From assembly GCA_008015095.1 (NCBI GenBank), contig SSEV01000020.1, positions 1-37,532 on the forward strand: a stretch of 37,532 nucleotides of DNA, written 5' to 3'. The DNA is from Lysobacteraceae bacterium. Lineage in GTDB: Bacteria; Pseudomonadota; Gammaproteobacteria; Xanthomonadales; Xanthomonadaceae. The position numbers and the translations under genes were made by a program. Shown here one piece after another: positions 8,882 through 19,559 of the stretch (position 1 is its first letter; the number at the start of each line of letters is the position of its first letter). The notes beneath the pieces are model-generated. The model worked only from the letters and a program-made list of their open reading frames with translations, did no database searches and was not told the origin of the DNA.

Positions 8882-10549
8882 TTATTGAGTGATGTCGACG
8901 TCTTTGGTTTCCCGCAGGAACAGGGAGCCGATCACCAAAGTCATCAGCGCGATGCAGATCGGATACCACAGGCCACTGAAGATGTTGCCGGTGGCGGCCA
9001 CGATGGTGAAGGCGATAAACGGCAGGAAGCCGCCGAACCAGCCGTTGCCGATGTGGTAGGGCAGCGACATCGAGGTGTAGCGGATGCGGGTCGGGAACAA
9101 TTCGACCAGCCAGGCCGCAATCGGACCATAGACCATGGTCACCAGCAGCACCAGATAGGTCAGCAGCACGATCACCATCGGCTTGTTGATCTGCGCATCG
9201 TCGGCCTTGGCCGGATAGCCGGCCGCGGTCAGCGCATCGCCCAACGCCTTGCCGAACGCGTCGGACTTGGCCTTGAACTCGTCCTTGCCCAGACTCTCGC
9301 CCTCGAAGCTTTCCAGCGTGGTTCCGCCCAGCGACAGACTGGCGACGCTGCCGGCCGGCGCGGCTTCGATGGTGTAGGGAATGCCCTTCTTCGCCAGCGC
9401 CGAGGTGATGATGTCGCAGGACTGCTTGAAGGTCTTCTTGCCCACCGGGTCGAACTGCAGCGCGCAACGGTCGCGGTCGGCCAGCACCTTGGCCGGCGCG
9501 GTGGCCACCGCTTTTTCCAGCGCCGGATTTGCGTTGTGCATCAGCGCCTTGAACACCGGGAAGTAGGTCAACGCAGCCAGCAGACAGCCAGCCATGATGA
9601 TCTTCTTGCGCCCGATCTTGTCCGACAACCAACCGAAGAGGATGAAGCCGCCGGTCGCCAGCGCCAGCGCGACCGCGATCATGATGTCGGCGGTGTTCGG
9701 ATCCACGCTGAGCGTTTTAGTCATGAAGAACAGCGCATAGAACTGGCCGGTGTACCAGACCACGGCCTGGCCGGCGGTGGCGCCGAGCAGGGCCAGCAGC
9801 GCGATCTTGCCGTTCTTCGAGAAGAAGCTTTCGGTGATCGGCGCTTTCGAGGTCTTGCCCTCGGCCTTCATCTGCTGGAACAGCGGCGATTCGTTGAGCT
9901 GCAGGCGGATCCACACCGAGACGCCGAGCAACACCACCGAGACGATGAACGGCAGGCGCCAGCCCCACTCTTCGAACGCTTCCTTGCCGAGATAGTTGCG
10001 GCACACCCAGATCACCAGCAGCGACAGGAACAACCCCAGCGTCGCGGTGGTCTGAATGAAGCTGGTGTACAGGCCGCGCTTGCCCTGCGGCGCATGCTCG
10101 GCGACGTAGGTCGCGGCACCACCGTATTCGCCGCCCAAGGCCAGACCCTGCGCCAGGCGCAACGTGATCAGAATGATCGGCGCGGCGATGCCGATGCTGG
10201 CGTAACTGGGCAGAACGCCGACCAGGAAGGTCGACAGGCCCATCAGCACGATGGTCACCAAGAAGGTGTATTTACGGCCGATCATGTCGCCGATGCGGCC
10301 AAACACCAGCGCACCGAACGGACGCACCGCGAAACCGGCCGCGAACGCGAGCAAGGCGAAGATGAACTGGCTGGTGTCGTTGAGGCCGCTGAAGAAGTGT
10401 TTGCCGATCAACGCCGCGAGTGAGCCGTAGAGGTAGAAGTCGTACCACTCGAACACCGTGCCGAGGCTCGATGCGAAGATGACCTTTTTGTGGTCTTTGG
10501 TCAGCGCTCCGCCCGAAGGGATGGCTGCTGTTGCTGCTGTGCTGGACAT
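8882..10549 (-). CDS. MHS-family (MFS) metabolite:proton symporter with a large soluble insert
   Basis: The 555-residue protein is a major facilitator of the metabolite:H+ symporter group (ShiA/ProP/KgtP type). It has VFEWYDFYLYGSLAA near residue 33, the loop motif GRIGDMIGRKYTF, LRLAQGLALGGEYGGA, and a second loop motif GWLSDKIGRKK. Between the seventh/eighth helix region and the last helices lies an unusually long soluble segment, about residues 340-430, with KKTFKQSC and GTTLESFEGESLG. Family members are usually about 430-450 residues, so the insert accounts for the extra length. It lies 17 bases downstream of the porin gene and is probably cotranscribed with it. Substrate is inferred only as a small organic acid, from the neighbouring acs. 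Confidence 0.85.
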   Translation of the reverse strand: MSSTAATAAIPSGGALTKDHKKVIFASSLGTVFEWYDFYLYGSLAALIGKHFFSGLNDTSQFIFALLAFAAGFAVRPFGALVFGRIGDMIGRKYTFLVTIVLMGLSTFLVGVLPSYASIGIAAPIILITLRLAQGLALGGEYGGAATYVAEHAPQGKRGLYTSFIQTTATLGLFLSLLVIWVCRNYLGKEAFEEWGWRLPFIVSVVLLGVSVWIRLQLNESPLFQQMKAEGKTSKAPITESFFSKNGKIALLALLGATAGQAVVWYTGQFYALFFMTKTLSVDPNTADIMIAVALALATGGFILFGWLSDKIGRKKIIMAGCLLAALTYFPVFKALMHNANPALEKAVATAPAKVLADRDRCALQFDPVGKKTFKQSCDIITSALAKKGIPYTIEAAPAGSVASLSLGGTTLESFEGESLGKDEFKAKSDAFGKALGDALTAAGYPAKADDAQINKPMVIVLLTYLVLLVTMVYGPIAAWLVELFPTRIRYTSMSLPYHIGNGWFGGFLPFIAFTIVAATGNIFSGLWYPICIALMTLVIGSLFLRETKDVDITQ

Positions 10550-10566
10550 ATTACGTTCCTCCGGGG

Positions 10567-11919
10567 TCAGAAGCTGTATTTGACGTGCGTATGCAAGCGA
10601 CGCAGATCGCCGTCGGCTTCGTTTTCGAGCGAGCGCTGACCGAAGATCAGCTCGGCGCCGATGTCGAGTTTCGGAATCGGCGAATAGATCAGGTTGGCGT
10701 GGAAAGACTGTGCCCGCTCGTTCACGGTCAGCCCGGTCAGGATCCTGTCGTTGTCGAAATGCGCCATCGAATAGAACACGTTGCCGCGCAGCTTCGACGA
10801 GAACGCGTGGCGCCAGGCGGCGAACGCGCCATAACCGTCGATCGGTTCGAGATTGCCGCTAGCGTCGAGCACGGTGTCGCTGGCGATGCCGATGCCGAGG
10901 TAACGGCCGATGCCGCGGCCGTAAGTCGCCATGTAGCGCAGGTCATTGTTCTTGCCGACGTTGAATTTGCCGGAGACGCTCACGCCACCGCCGGTCGCGG
11001 TATCGTCGATGCCGCTGGCCGGATTCTCGTAGGCGAACTGGCGAACCATGCCCGCGACCGAGAGATGGCCCCAATCGCCTTTCTTCTGCCAGCGCGCGGT
11101 GATGTCGGGCATCAGATTGTCATCGCTGCTGATCCGGGCGCCGATGTTGCGGAACGGCGTGATCGTGGTTTCGGGGTTTTCGATCGCGACCGACCAAGGC
11201 CCCTTGGTATAGCGGATCTGGGCTTGGCGCACGAAGATCGTGCCCTCGGTCGGACCGACGAAATCGACCGCATCGGGCAACGAGGCGGTGTCCTGGAAAT
11301 TGCTCCAGGTCTGGCCGGCCAGCAATTGCGATCCGTTCTGACGCGTCCAGTTCACATAGGCCTGGCGCATCGACAGGCCGTAGGTGTTGGTCGAGACTTC
11401 GTTGCCGTTGATGCTGCCGCCGCCGAACAGATCGAACTCGAGATAGGCCTTGAGTTTGTCGCCGGAATCCATGTCGGTGTCGGCCGCGAGCCAGAACCGC
11501 GAGAGCTGGGCGCCGAAATCGGCATCGGTGCCTTCGTTGGCGGCTGGCGCGCCGACCGGAATGGTCGAAGGCACATAGAACAGACGCCCCACACTGCCAT
11601 CGGGGATTTCGCCGTCGCTGGTGTCGGTCACCATCGCGTCGAGCTTGATGAATCCGCCGTAGGAGAATCGTGTCCCGGGATTGCCGCCCGTATTGATCGG
11701 CGTGGCCTGTATCTTAGGTTTGCCATCATCGGCCGGTTTGGCTGCAGGCGCCTGTTGTTGCGCCACCAACTGTTGGACCATCCGCTCCAGCTCGGCGACG
11801 CGCGCTTCGAGCGCGGCCTCTTTCGCACTCTGCGCCAACGTCACCCCAGGCGCGATCAGGCCCACCAACAGTGCGAGGGCCAAAGGCGCTCGCCTGTGCA
11901 TTTTGTATTGTCTAGACAT
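10567..11919 (-). CDS. DcaP-like trimeric outer-membrane porin
   Basis: The 450-residue product has a signal peptide (ALALLVGLIAPGVTLAQ). A short coiled-coil follows (EAALEARVAELERMVQQLV), which in DcaP-like porins sits in the periplasm and helps trimerisation. The rest is a beta-barrel with many alternating aromatic strands, ending in YSF, the C-terminal Phe needed for outer-membrane insertion. FIKLDAMVTD and WSNFQDTASLPD are typical of the DcaP group. The ATG at 11919 is chosen because GGGAGGGG lies just upstream and the signal peptide follows; longer in-frame starts are unlikely. The family takes up small carboxylates or dicarboxylates. With the downstream MHS symporter and the divergent acs, this suggests an organic-acid uptake unit. 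Confidence 0.85.
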   Translation of the reverse strand: MSRQYKMHRRAPLALALLVGLIAPGVTLAQSAKEAALEARVAELERMVQQLVAQQQAPAAKPADDGKPKIQATPINTGGNPGTRFSYGGFIKLDAMVTDTSDGEIPDGSVGRLFYVPSTIPVGAPAANEGTDADFGAQLSRFWLAADTDMDSGDKLKAYLEFDLFGGGSINGNEVSTNTYGLSMRQAYVNWTRQNGSQLLAGQTWSNFQDTASLPDAVDFVGPTEGTIFVRQAQIRYTKGPWSVAIENPETTITPFRNIGARISSDDNLMPDITARWQKKGDWGHLSVAGMVRQFAYENPASGIDDTATGGGVSVSGKFNVGKNNDLRYMATYGRGIGRYLGIGIASDTVLDASGNLEPIDGYGAFAAWRHAFSSKLRGNVFYSMAHFDNDRILTGLTVNERAQSFHANLIYSPIPKLDIGAELIFGQRSLENEADGDLRRLHTHVKYSF

Positions 11920-12015
11920 GACCCCTCCCAAGGGCGCGGACGGAAATATGGGAACGAAGCCTGTGCCTGTCCCTCTGGTGCGCCTATTCGCCATTGGTCG
12001 AATCGGGCCCGATTT

Positions 12016-12031
12016 TTCGACCATGGTCTAA
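12016..12031. promoter_or_regulatory. Palindromic candidate operator in the porin/acs divergent promoter region
   Basis: TTCGACCATGGTCTAA is a near-perfect palindrome 70 bases upstream of the acs ATG and about 100 bases upstream of the porin ATG. It matches a perfect 16-bp palindrome upstream of the sensor kinase gene (25634-25649) at 15 of 16 positions. A shared regulator of the acs regulon is inferred; the protein is not known. Confidence 0.5.
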
Positions 12032-12101
12032 GCTCCGGTCTGTTCCCGGATACGGGGCTTGCGGCACACTGATCGCCCCAAGCCCAGCGCAGGAGCTTCC
12101 C

Positions 12102-14060
<1,959 letters not shown>

Positions 14061-14066
14061 TTCGTG

Positions 14067-14090
14067 CGGCAGCCCTTGCGTTGGCTGCCG
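14067..14090. terminator. Hairpin between acs and the RiPP cluster
   Basis: CGGCAGCC and GGCTGCCG form an 8-bp stem with loop CTTGCGTT just after the acs stop and 10 bases before the convergent JmjC gene end. It has no T-tract. It probably separates the two convergent transcripts. Confidence 0.5.
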
Positions 14091-14100
14091 CCACGGCGAC

Positions 14101-15411
14101 TCACGAGCTGACTTGCGCGTCGGCGCACAACGCGCGCCACGCGATCAGCGTCTCTAACCATCGCCGCCGCGCCGCCCGCTCCTCGACAAGGCCAGGCGCT
14201 CCGCCACCCGCCGGCCACGCCAATAGTTCGGCGACGGAACAAGGTTCTCCTTCGTTCAAACGTCGGATCAACGCCGCCACGGTTGCCGCAGGCAAGTCGG
14301 TGTCGGCAACATAACCGTTCGCGCCATACAGTACACGGCCGTTACGTGGCCGCGACCAATGCAGCACCGATTCGGGCATACGCCTTAGCCAGGCATGGTC
14401 GGCCAGCGCGCGCCGCCGGGCAGGTTTTGGCGGCGGCTCGAATCCGGCCGCGCCATAACGCATCAGCGCGATTTCGCGCAGTCGCGCATCCAGCACATGC
14501 GGCTGGCAGCGCATGCGCATGCGCTGCGCGGCCGCGCGCCATGTCAAGGGCATGCCATTGTGTTGGGTTCGTAACTGATCGAGGCCGGCCTCGACGAAGG
14601 CGACGTCGTTCCGCGACGACGACACTTCGCGCATGTCGCCGCGCGCTGGCAACAGATCATCGAGATCGTAGCGCAGGCGATGCTCGCTGCGCGGGATTCC
14701 CACATTGACGCTGGTGGCTGGTCGCAGATCCACGCTTTCGCCGACGTGGTAATAACTCGCAGGCCAATACAACGCTTGGCCCTCGCCGACTTCGACTGCG
14801 AACGAGGACGCCATGTACGCGTGATAATCGAGCACCGAGCTGACGTCTTCACGCCATGGGCGCCGCGGCCAAAAGCGCATACGCTTGCGGCCTTTGAGAA
14901 CGAACATGAACGTCGAGAACCGATCCTTATGCACGCCGATCGGACTGTGTTCGTAGTTGCCGTGGAACAAGGTCGTGATCGCGCTGCTGAACGGCAGGCC
15001 CGTGCGTCGCCACAACGCCGCGAAGAACTCGCGCTCGCGCGCCCACAGCGCGAAATCCAGACTGTGCAGCCGGTTGACGATAAGCGCATAGCGGTGCCCG
15101 GCGGTCTGATCGAGCATTCTGGCCTGATACGCATCGAATCTGCGCTCTCCGCTACGCGGCAGACCCGGGGTCGGGTCGGCATGCTGCGCTCGATCGACGG
15201 TGAATTGCGCATATGCCGTTTCGCTTCGCGGAATGCGCCCGGCGTTACGCGCGGCACGCAGAACTTCGCCCAAAACAAATGGCTTACGAGAAAGTCGCTG
15301 GATCAACACCGGGCGACGATCCCAATAGCTGCGGACGAACGCATCCCACTCGAGCAAGGGCAGGTGTCCGAATGGCGTGCCGACGGAACGCTCGAAGTAG
15401 GATCGCGACAT
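14101..15411 (-). CDS. JmjC-domain Fe(II)/2-oxoglutarate oxygenase of the RiPP cluster
   Basis: The 436-residue protein begins like ROXA/cupin-4 JmjC hydroxylases (LLEWDAFVRSYWDRRPVLIQR). It has an intact iron site: His161 and Asp163 in GVHKDRF, and distal His222 in YWPASYYHVGES. Lys173/Lys176 in VLKGRKRMRFWP are candidates for 2-oxoglutarate binding. The C-terminal region (NGYVADTDLPAATVAALIRRL) looks like the winged-helix domain found in this group. The known family hydroxylates proteins or peptides, so peptide hydroxylation here is an inference. It starts 3 bases after the stop of the second JmjC gene, with GAGG in the end of that gene as ribosome site. It is the last gene of the operon and convergent with acs. 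Confidence 0.75.
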   Translation of the reverse strand: MSRSYFERSVGTPFGHLPLLEWDAFVRSYWDRRPVLIQRLSRKPFVLGEVLRAARNAGRIPRSETAYAQFTVDRAQHADPTPGLPRSGERRFDAYQARMLDQTAGHRYALIVNRLHSLDFALWAREREFFAALWRRTGLPFSSAITTLFHGNYEHSPIGVHKDRFSTFMFVLKGRKRMRFWPRRPWREDVSSVLDYHAYMASSFAVEVGEGQALYWPASYYHVGESVDLRPATSVNVGIPRSEHRLRYDLDDLLPARGDMREVSSSRNDVAFVEAGLDQLRTQHNGMPLTWRAAAQRMRMRCQPHVLDARLREIALMRYGAAGFEPPPKPARRRALADHAWLRRMPESVLHWSRPRNGRVLYGANGYVADTDLPAATVAALIRRLNEGEPCSVAELLAWPAGGGAPGLVEERAARRRWLETLIAWRALCADAQVSS

Positions 15412-15414
15412 GGT

Positions 15415-16578
15415 TCAATCCTCGCCCACGCGCGCGAGACCGCGAAGCGCATACATGCGTTGGAGCCATGTCGCGACTTCAGGCCCCGGACGATCCGGCC
15501 CGGTCGTTCGAAGCAGATCCACGACGCGATGCGTGCGGCCATCGCATAATCGGGACCATACCGCCGACAAGGCCGGGCTGTCTTCCATCGCCAGCGGGTG
15601 TCCGTTCACCGCCCAAACCCAATTCCGGCGATCGACCCGCCTTCGCACAACGCTCTCCACACACAAGCGCACACGATCGGTGCGGCGAAGTCGCGCCACG
15701 TTCGCGACCGGAACGGGCGGCTCCAGTCCATGCGTGCTCAACCGCATCATCCAACTGATCTCCAGCGCCTGCTGCAATGCCGCGTGCGTGCGGTTGGCCG
15801 ACAGCTCTTCGGCAAGGCGCTGCATCCATGGCATCGGCGATAGCGCCCGCCGTGGCGGCGGAAACGGCAGGTCGTGCGGGGTGTCCTCTTCTTCCCGGGC
15901 CGAAGAAAGCAGTCGCGTCATCAGGTTCTCGATCATGGTTTCGAGATCGGCTGCGAACGATGGAATCCGCAGTTCGAGCCATAATGCCCTCGCCGCTTCA
16001 CAGCGCATGGCATGGCCGTGCGCGAGCAGGCGAATCGCATCACCAGGGCGCAACCGATACTCGGCGGCACCTCCACGCCAACGCATTTCGCCATACAGCA
16101 GCACTTGCACAAGAATGTCTCCGGCGGCGGCGCGTTTTGCCGCCGCCATGGGCGAAGCGCGACATGACAGAACCAGGGCCGTTGTCACCGGCGAGATCGG
16201 CACGCCAACGCCTCCGAGCAATTCGCGCAACAGCCCGCGCGCGCGCTCCCAGAGCGGCGCATCGAGGATCAGCGGTTCGTCTACGCGCAGTTCGATGTCG
16301 GCGCGCGGGTGCGCCCGGCGCAGTCTGCGCAGATACGCTTGCACGTCGATGTCGTTGTCATTCGGCAGTTCGTTTGCCGGTGCGCGGATATGGGCGCCGT
16401 CCCGCCAATAACGCAAGTCGGGCAACGCTTCGAAGCGGGTGCCGTCACGAAAAGGCCTGCACCCGGCGAGCAGGCAGGGCCAGACTCGCGCCGCGTCCAG
16501 GCCGAAACGGAAGCCGATTCGGGGTGAATGCTCGGGCGCTTCTGACATCTGCGGGTGTGCGGAGGCGGCCATATTCAT
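15415..16578 (-). CDS. JmjC-like protein without iron ligands (probable pseudoenzyme)
   Basis: The 387-residue protein has the same layout as its downstream neighbour: a cupin/JmjC-like core followed by a winged-helix-like C-terminus (NGHPLAMEDSPALSAVWSRL). Aligning by eye, SPIGVHKDRF of the neighbour corresponds to SPMAAAKRAA here, so the HxD pair becomes AxR. YWPASYYHV corresponds to RLLAHGHAM, so the distal His becomes Ala with a His one place earlier. All three iron ligands are therefore missing or shifted. It may be a structural or peptide-binding partner of the active enzyme. The ATG at 16578 follows AAGGAG and overlaps the stop of the dehydratase gene by 4 bases. Confidence 0.65.
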   Translation of the reverse strand: MNMAASAHPQMSEAPEHSPRIGFRFGLDAARVWPCLLAGCRPFRDGTRFEALPDLRYWRDGAHIRAPANELPNDNDIDVQAYLRRLRRAHPRADIELRVDEPLILDAPLWERARGLLRELLGGVGVPISPVTTALVLSCRASPMAAAKRAAAGDILVQVLLYGEMRWRGGAAEYRLRPGDAIRLLAHGHAMRCEAARALWLELRIPSFAADLETMIENLMTRLLSSAREEEDTPHDLPFPPPRRALSPMPWMQRLAEELSANRTHAALQQALEISWMMRLSTHGLEPPVPVANVARLRRTDRVRLCVESVVRRRVDRRNWVWAVNGHPLAMEDSPALSAVWSRLCDGRTHRVVDLLRTTGPDRPGPEVATWLQRMYALRGLARVGED

Positions 16579-19256
16579 CGCGGGCTCCTTTTCGCGGATA
16601 CCGTTAAGGCATGTGCTAAATGCGAGTTCAACCGCTGCGACGAAGATCCGGACGAACCATGAGGCAACGCGGACTCGGCCTTGTCGAAATATCGTTGCGC
16701 ACGCCGCAGATAAGCGGTGAGCGGTTCCATTCCCATGGCCGCCCGTCGCGCATCCACCCGGTCAGGAGCACGGATCGGATACGGCACCAAGCGCCCATCG
16801 ACCCGTTGCAGCTTGGTGCCATATTCCTGTGCCCGTCCGGACGCGAGCCGGAGACTGTCCTGCACGTAGGCGACCTGACGCCAAGGGGCGTCCTGCCGCT
16901 CCGCGGATGCGCGCAATAAGCGCAGGCATCGCTGTTGCAACACGATCTCTCCTTCGAGATGCTGCAACAGGCGGCAGGCCGCTTCCGCCGCACGCCGGCC
17001 GACCAGCGCCGGCCCTGGCCATCCATGTCGCGCCACCACCTCGTGCAACCAATCCGCGACGGTCTTCATGAGTTGGCGCAAATCGCGCGCTGTCGTATCT
17101 TCGGGAAATCCCGCAGCAACCCATCGTGTCCGTAGCGCTGCGTCCATACGGTCGATCCGCAGGAGCTGACGTCGAAGTTGCGGCTGTGGGCACCGCCCTC
17201 GCTTCGCGGAAACGCGCCTCGTTGACGTGTCGGGAATCGCTTCGGCGCGAAGTCGCAATCGCGCGCCGTTCCAGCGATATATCAGCCGATGTCCTTGCTG
17301 GGCCCACTCGAAGACGGCGGTCCCACGCAGCGCGCTGTCAATACGGATCTCGACCCCACGCGCGTCGTCCACAATCTGCCTTTGCCGCAGATCCCGGAAT
17401 ACATAGGCCGCCGCATCGCGCAACATCGCGCCCAATTCGATGAAGGCCAAGCGTTCGGACAAGCCTAAGGCTTCGAAGGGCGGAGTTCGTGCATCCAACG
17501 GCGGCGGCCGCGACCGAAGACCACCCGGCGAGAGACCGCCCGGCGAGAACCAGCATAATGGCCCACCGACCGCGGATCGGAAAAAATACGGCACGTCTCC
17601 TTCGCGCATTTGCGCGATTTCTTCAGGGTCGAATACGGCAGGATCGAACGCGACGTGGTCCAGCGTCCATGCATCGAGCGCCTGCGCATAGATTTCGGTC
17701 GAGCGCCGCAGCACCCGCACGCGCGCTTTCGTTGCGAGGCGACCCAGCTCTTGGATCAGCTGAATGCGATGCGTGCATACGCTGGCCCATTGATCGAACA
17801 TCCCGCGGAAATAATCCGCTAGATACTCCGTATAGCCGATATGGCCCCGGGTATCACCAACCACATTAGCGCTCTCGGTGCGCGCCCAGGCGGCGTCGAT
17901 CCTGCGCAAAGCCAACCCTCCGCGAACACGGAAGAATCCGACCAGCGGCGCCTCCGGGCTGCAGCGGCGCGGTAGCCGTTCGAAACCAACATGATGGTTG
18001 CCGCCATCGATGGCATCGCCGATCAGCGCGGTCTCACGCAAGCCGGTAAACGGCTGAAAAAACAACTCCATGTCGATGGGATAGGGCATCGGTTCCTGAT
18101 CGCGGACATGGCGGCCGACGAGCAGGTTCCCGGCATACAGATCGCCGATGCCAAAGGCGTAGCACGCCGCACTCAAAGCGCCTGCGCGGTGCCAAAAGGT
18201 GGCCGCTTGGGTTGGCGTAAACCTAACCGCGAACAATGGCCAAGCGCCGCCATCGCGCACACGACCCCACTGCTTTGGTCCTTCCACCCAAGCTTGCCAC
18301 TGGTAAGTCTGACCTGTTGCGTCGGCACGGCGGTCACTGGTGCCGGGTAGCACCTGCAGGACGGGAAGCCGGGTCGGCATCGCAGCCGGCGATAGCCGAT
18401 TCAACCGGTCGAACACTCCGCCCGCCCGGTGTGCGCCGCCGGCGCGCAAGAACAGGATTTCGCCATCGGCGGGCCGAGGCTTATAGGCGATCGAATCGCC
18501 GTTGCGGAACCCTAGCCGAAGCACCCGCTGCTGACCGTTGTGCGTTTCTTCGGAATGCGCCGACAAGGCGACGACGCGCCCTCGCGCGCCCAGGCGCGAC
18601 AAACGACCGGTTCGCGCGTCCCGACGCAGGCGTTTGAGAAACAATGTCATCGCAGCTTCGAACGCCGCGCGGCGGCGGCGCAGGAACTCTGCGGCTTGCG
18701 GGTGATCAACTGCGCAGCAGACGAAAGCCTCGCCGATCGGCGCCGCATACAGCGCGGTATTGCACAGATCGAACACTCTCGGCGCCGCAATGTCGTGGTA
18801 ATGCGCCCCCATTTCGCGACGCCATGCGTCCAGGCCCTGTATGAATTCGACGAAAGGCAGAAATCGCGGTTGCGCGCACAACGCAGCCAATCCTTGTGCA
18901 TGCGCTTGACCGGCGAGCGCCGCTTCGCGGCGGATCATCGAAACGCCATCAACCTTGCTGCGCTGCACGATCGGTGGCAATAGTTCGCCAGCTACGCCGT
19001 GCTCGATCCATCGCAGAATACGCTTCAACGCAGGCGGTAATGCGACGCCATTTGCGGACGACGTTGATAATCGCAACAGATCTTTATCGAAGCGACATGG
19101 GGATGCGTTCCGTTGGGGATGCGGCTGTCGTATTTTCTTAGAGTCCGCGCTCTTTGAATTTTCTTTTTTAGAATCCGTTCTTTTTGCGCGCCCCTTCTTA
19201 AAAGCAACGTTTTCAAGACTCGGTTTCTTAATACCCGCGTGTTTGGATTCGCTCAT
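16575..19256 (-). CDS. LanM-like dehydratase with a C-terminal DUF6624-like domain in place of LanC
   Basis: With the start at 19256 (AGGAGG 12 bases upstream) the protein has 893 residues; ATG 19298 and TTG 19370 are alternatives. Residues 1-60 are a Lys/Ser-rich basic tail from unusually AT-rich DNA. About 90-680 resembles the DUF4135 dehydratase of class II lanthipeptide synthetases: ETHNGQQRVLRLGF..IAYKPR, GDLYAGNLLVG, PIDMELFF, VRVLRRSTEIY, GDVPYFF. Compared with the CylM active-site residues as I recall them, Lys259, Asp372, Asn377, Asp395, Glu397, His239, Arg514 and Thr520 are kept. Asp252 is Glu237 and His349 is Tyr374. No LanC zinc ligands follow. Instead about 695-862 matches DUF6624 (HGWPGPALVG, LLQHLEGE, VAYVQDSL, QEYGTKL). 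It presumably acts on the peptide encoded upstream. Confidence 0.75.
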   Translation of the reverse strand: MSESKHAGIKKPSLENVAFKKGRAKRTDSKKENSKSADSKKIRQPHPQRNASPCRFDKDLLRLSTSSANGVALPPALKRILRWIEHGVAGELLPPIVQRSKVDGVSMIRREAALAGQAHAQGLAALCAQPRFLPFVEFIQGLDAWRREMGAHYHDIAAPRVFDLCNTALYAAPIGEAFVCCAVDHPQAAEFLRRRRAAFEAAMTLFLKRLRRDARTGRLSRLGARGRVVALSAHSEETHNGQQRVLRLGFRNGDSIAYKPRPADGEILFLRAGGAHRAGGVFDRLNRLSPAAMPTRLPVLQVLPGTSDRRADATGQTYQWQAWVEGPKQWGRVRDGGAWPLFAVRFTPTQAATFWHRAGALSAACYAFGIGDLYAGNLLVGRHVRDQEPMPYPIDMELFFQPFTGLRETALIGDAIDGGNHHVGFERLPRRCSPEAPLVGFFRVRGGLALRRIDAAWARTESANVVGDTRGHIGYTEYLADYFRGMFDQWASVCTHRIQLIQELGRLATKARVRVLRRSTEIYAQALDAWTLDHVAFDPAVFDPEEIAQMREGDVPYFFRSAVGGPLCWFSPGGLSPGGLRSRPPPLDARTPPFEALGLSERLAFIELGAMLRDAAAYVFRDLRQRQIVDDARGVEIRIDSALRGTAVFEWAQQGHRLIYRWNGARLRLRAEAIPDTSTRRVSAKRGRCPQPQLRRQLLRIDRMDAALRTRWVAAGFPEDTTARDLRQLMKTVADWLHEVVARHGWPGPALVGRRAAEAACRLLQHLEGEIVLQQRCLRLLRASAERQDAPWRQVAYVQDSLRLASGRAQEYGTKLQRVDGRLVPYPIRAPDRVDARRAAMGMEPLTAYLRRAQRYFDKAESALPHGSSGSSSQRLNSHLAHALTVSAKRSPR

Positions 19257-19517
19257 CCTGGAACGAATCCTCCTGGCATCCCGTTCCTTCGGTTCCATGA
19301 CCTCATCCCGGTGTCCTTCGCCAACAAGACCGCCGCCGTGCTGATGCGCCGCTGCCAAACGCTTCGACAATCATCACTGCACACTAGGCCGATACCGTGC
19401 GGACAATCGACGGCGTAGCCCTCTCGTTCGGGGTGAACGCTTGCGAAAACAGACGGCGATGGCGATGGCCTGCGATCGGTCCGTTGGGATCGACACGGCG
19501 GCGACAGCGACAGTGGG

Positions 19518-19544
19518 CTGCCTGCCGACGAAGTCGGCAGGCAG
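19518..19544 (-). terminator. Strong hairpin between precursor peptide and dehydratase genes
   Basis: CTGCCTGCCGAC and GTCGGCAGGCAG form a perfect 12-bp stem with a 3-base loop, 15 bases after the precursor stop. The minus strand has no T-tract after it. In RiPP operons a partial terminator or processing hairpin at this position lets the peptide be made in excess over the enzymes; that role is inferred. Confidence 0.6.
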
Positions 19545-19559
19545 CGACTCGCAAACGAT

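Noticed and set aside
8816-10423. 535-residue open frame antisense to the MHS transporter
   Set aside because: It is rich in Gln, His, Arg and Asp in the pattern typical of the opposite strand of a GC-rich gene and shows no family motif.
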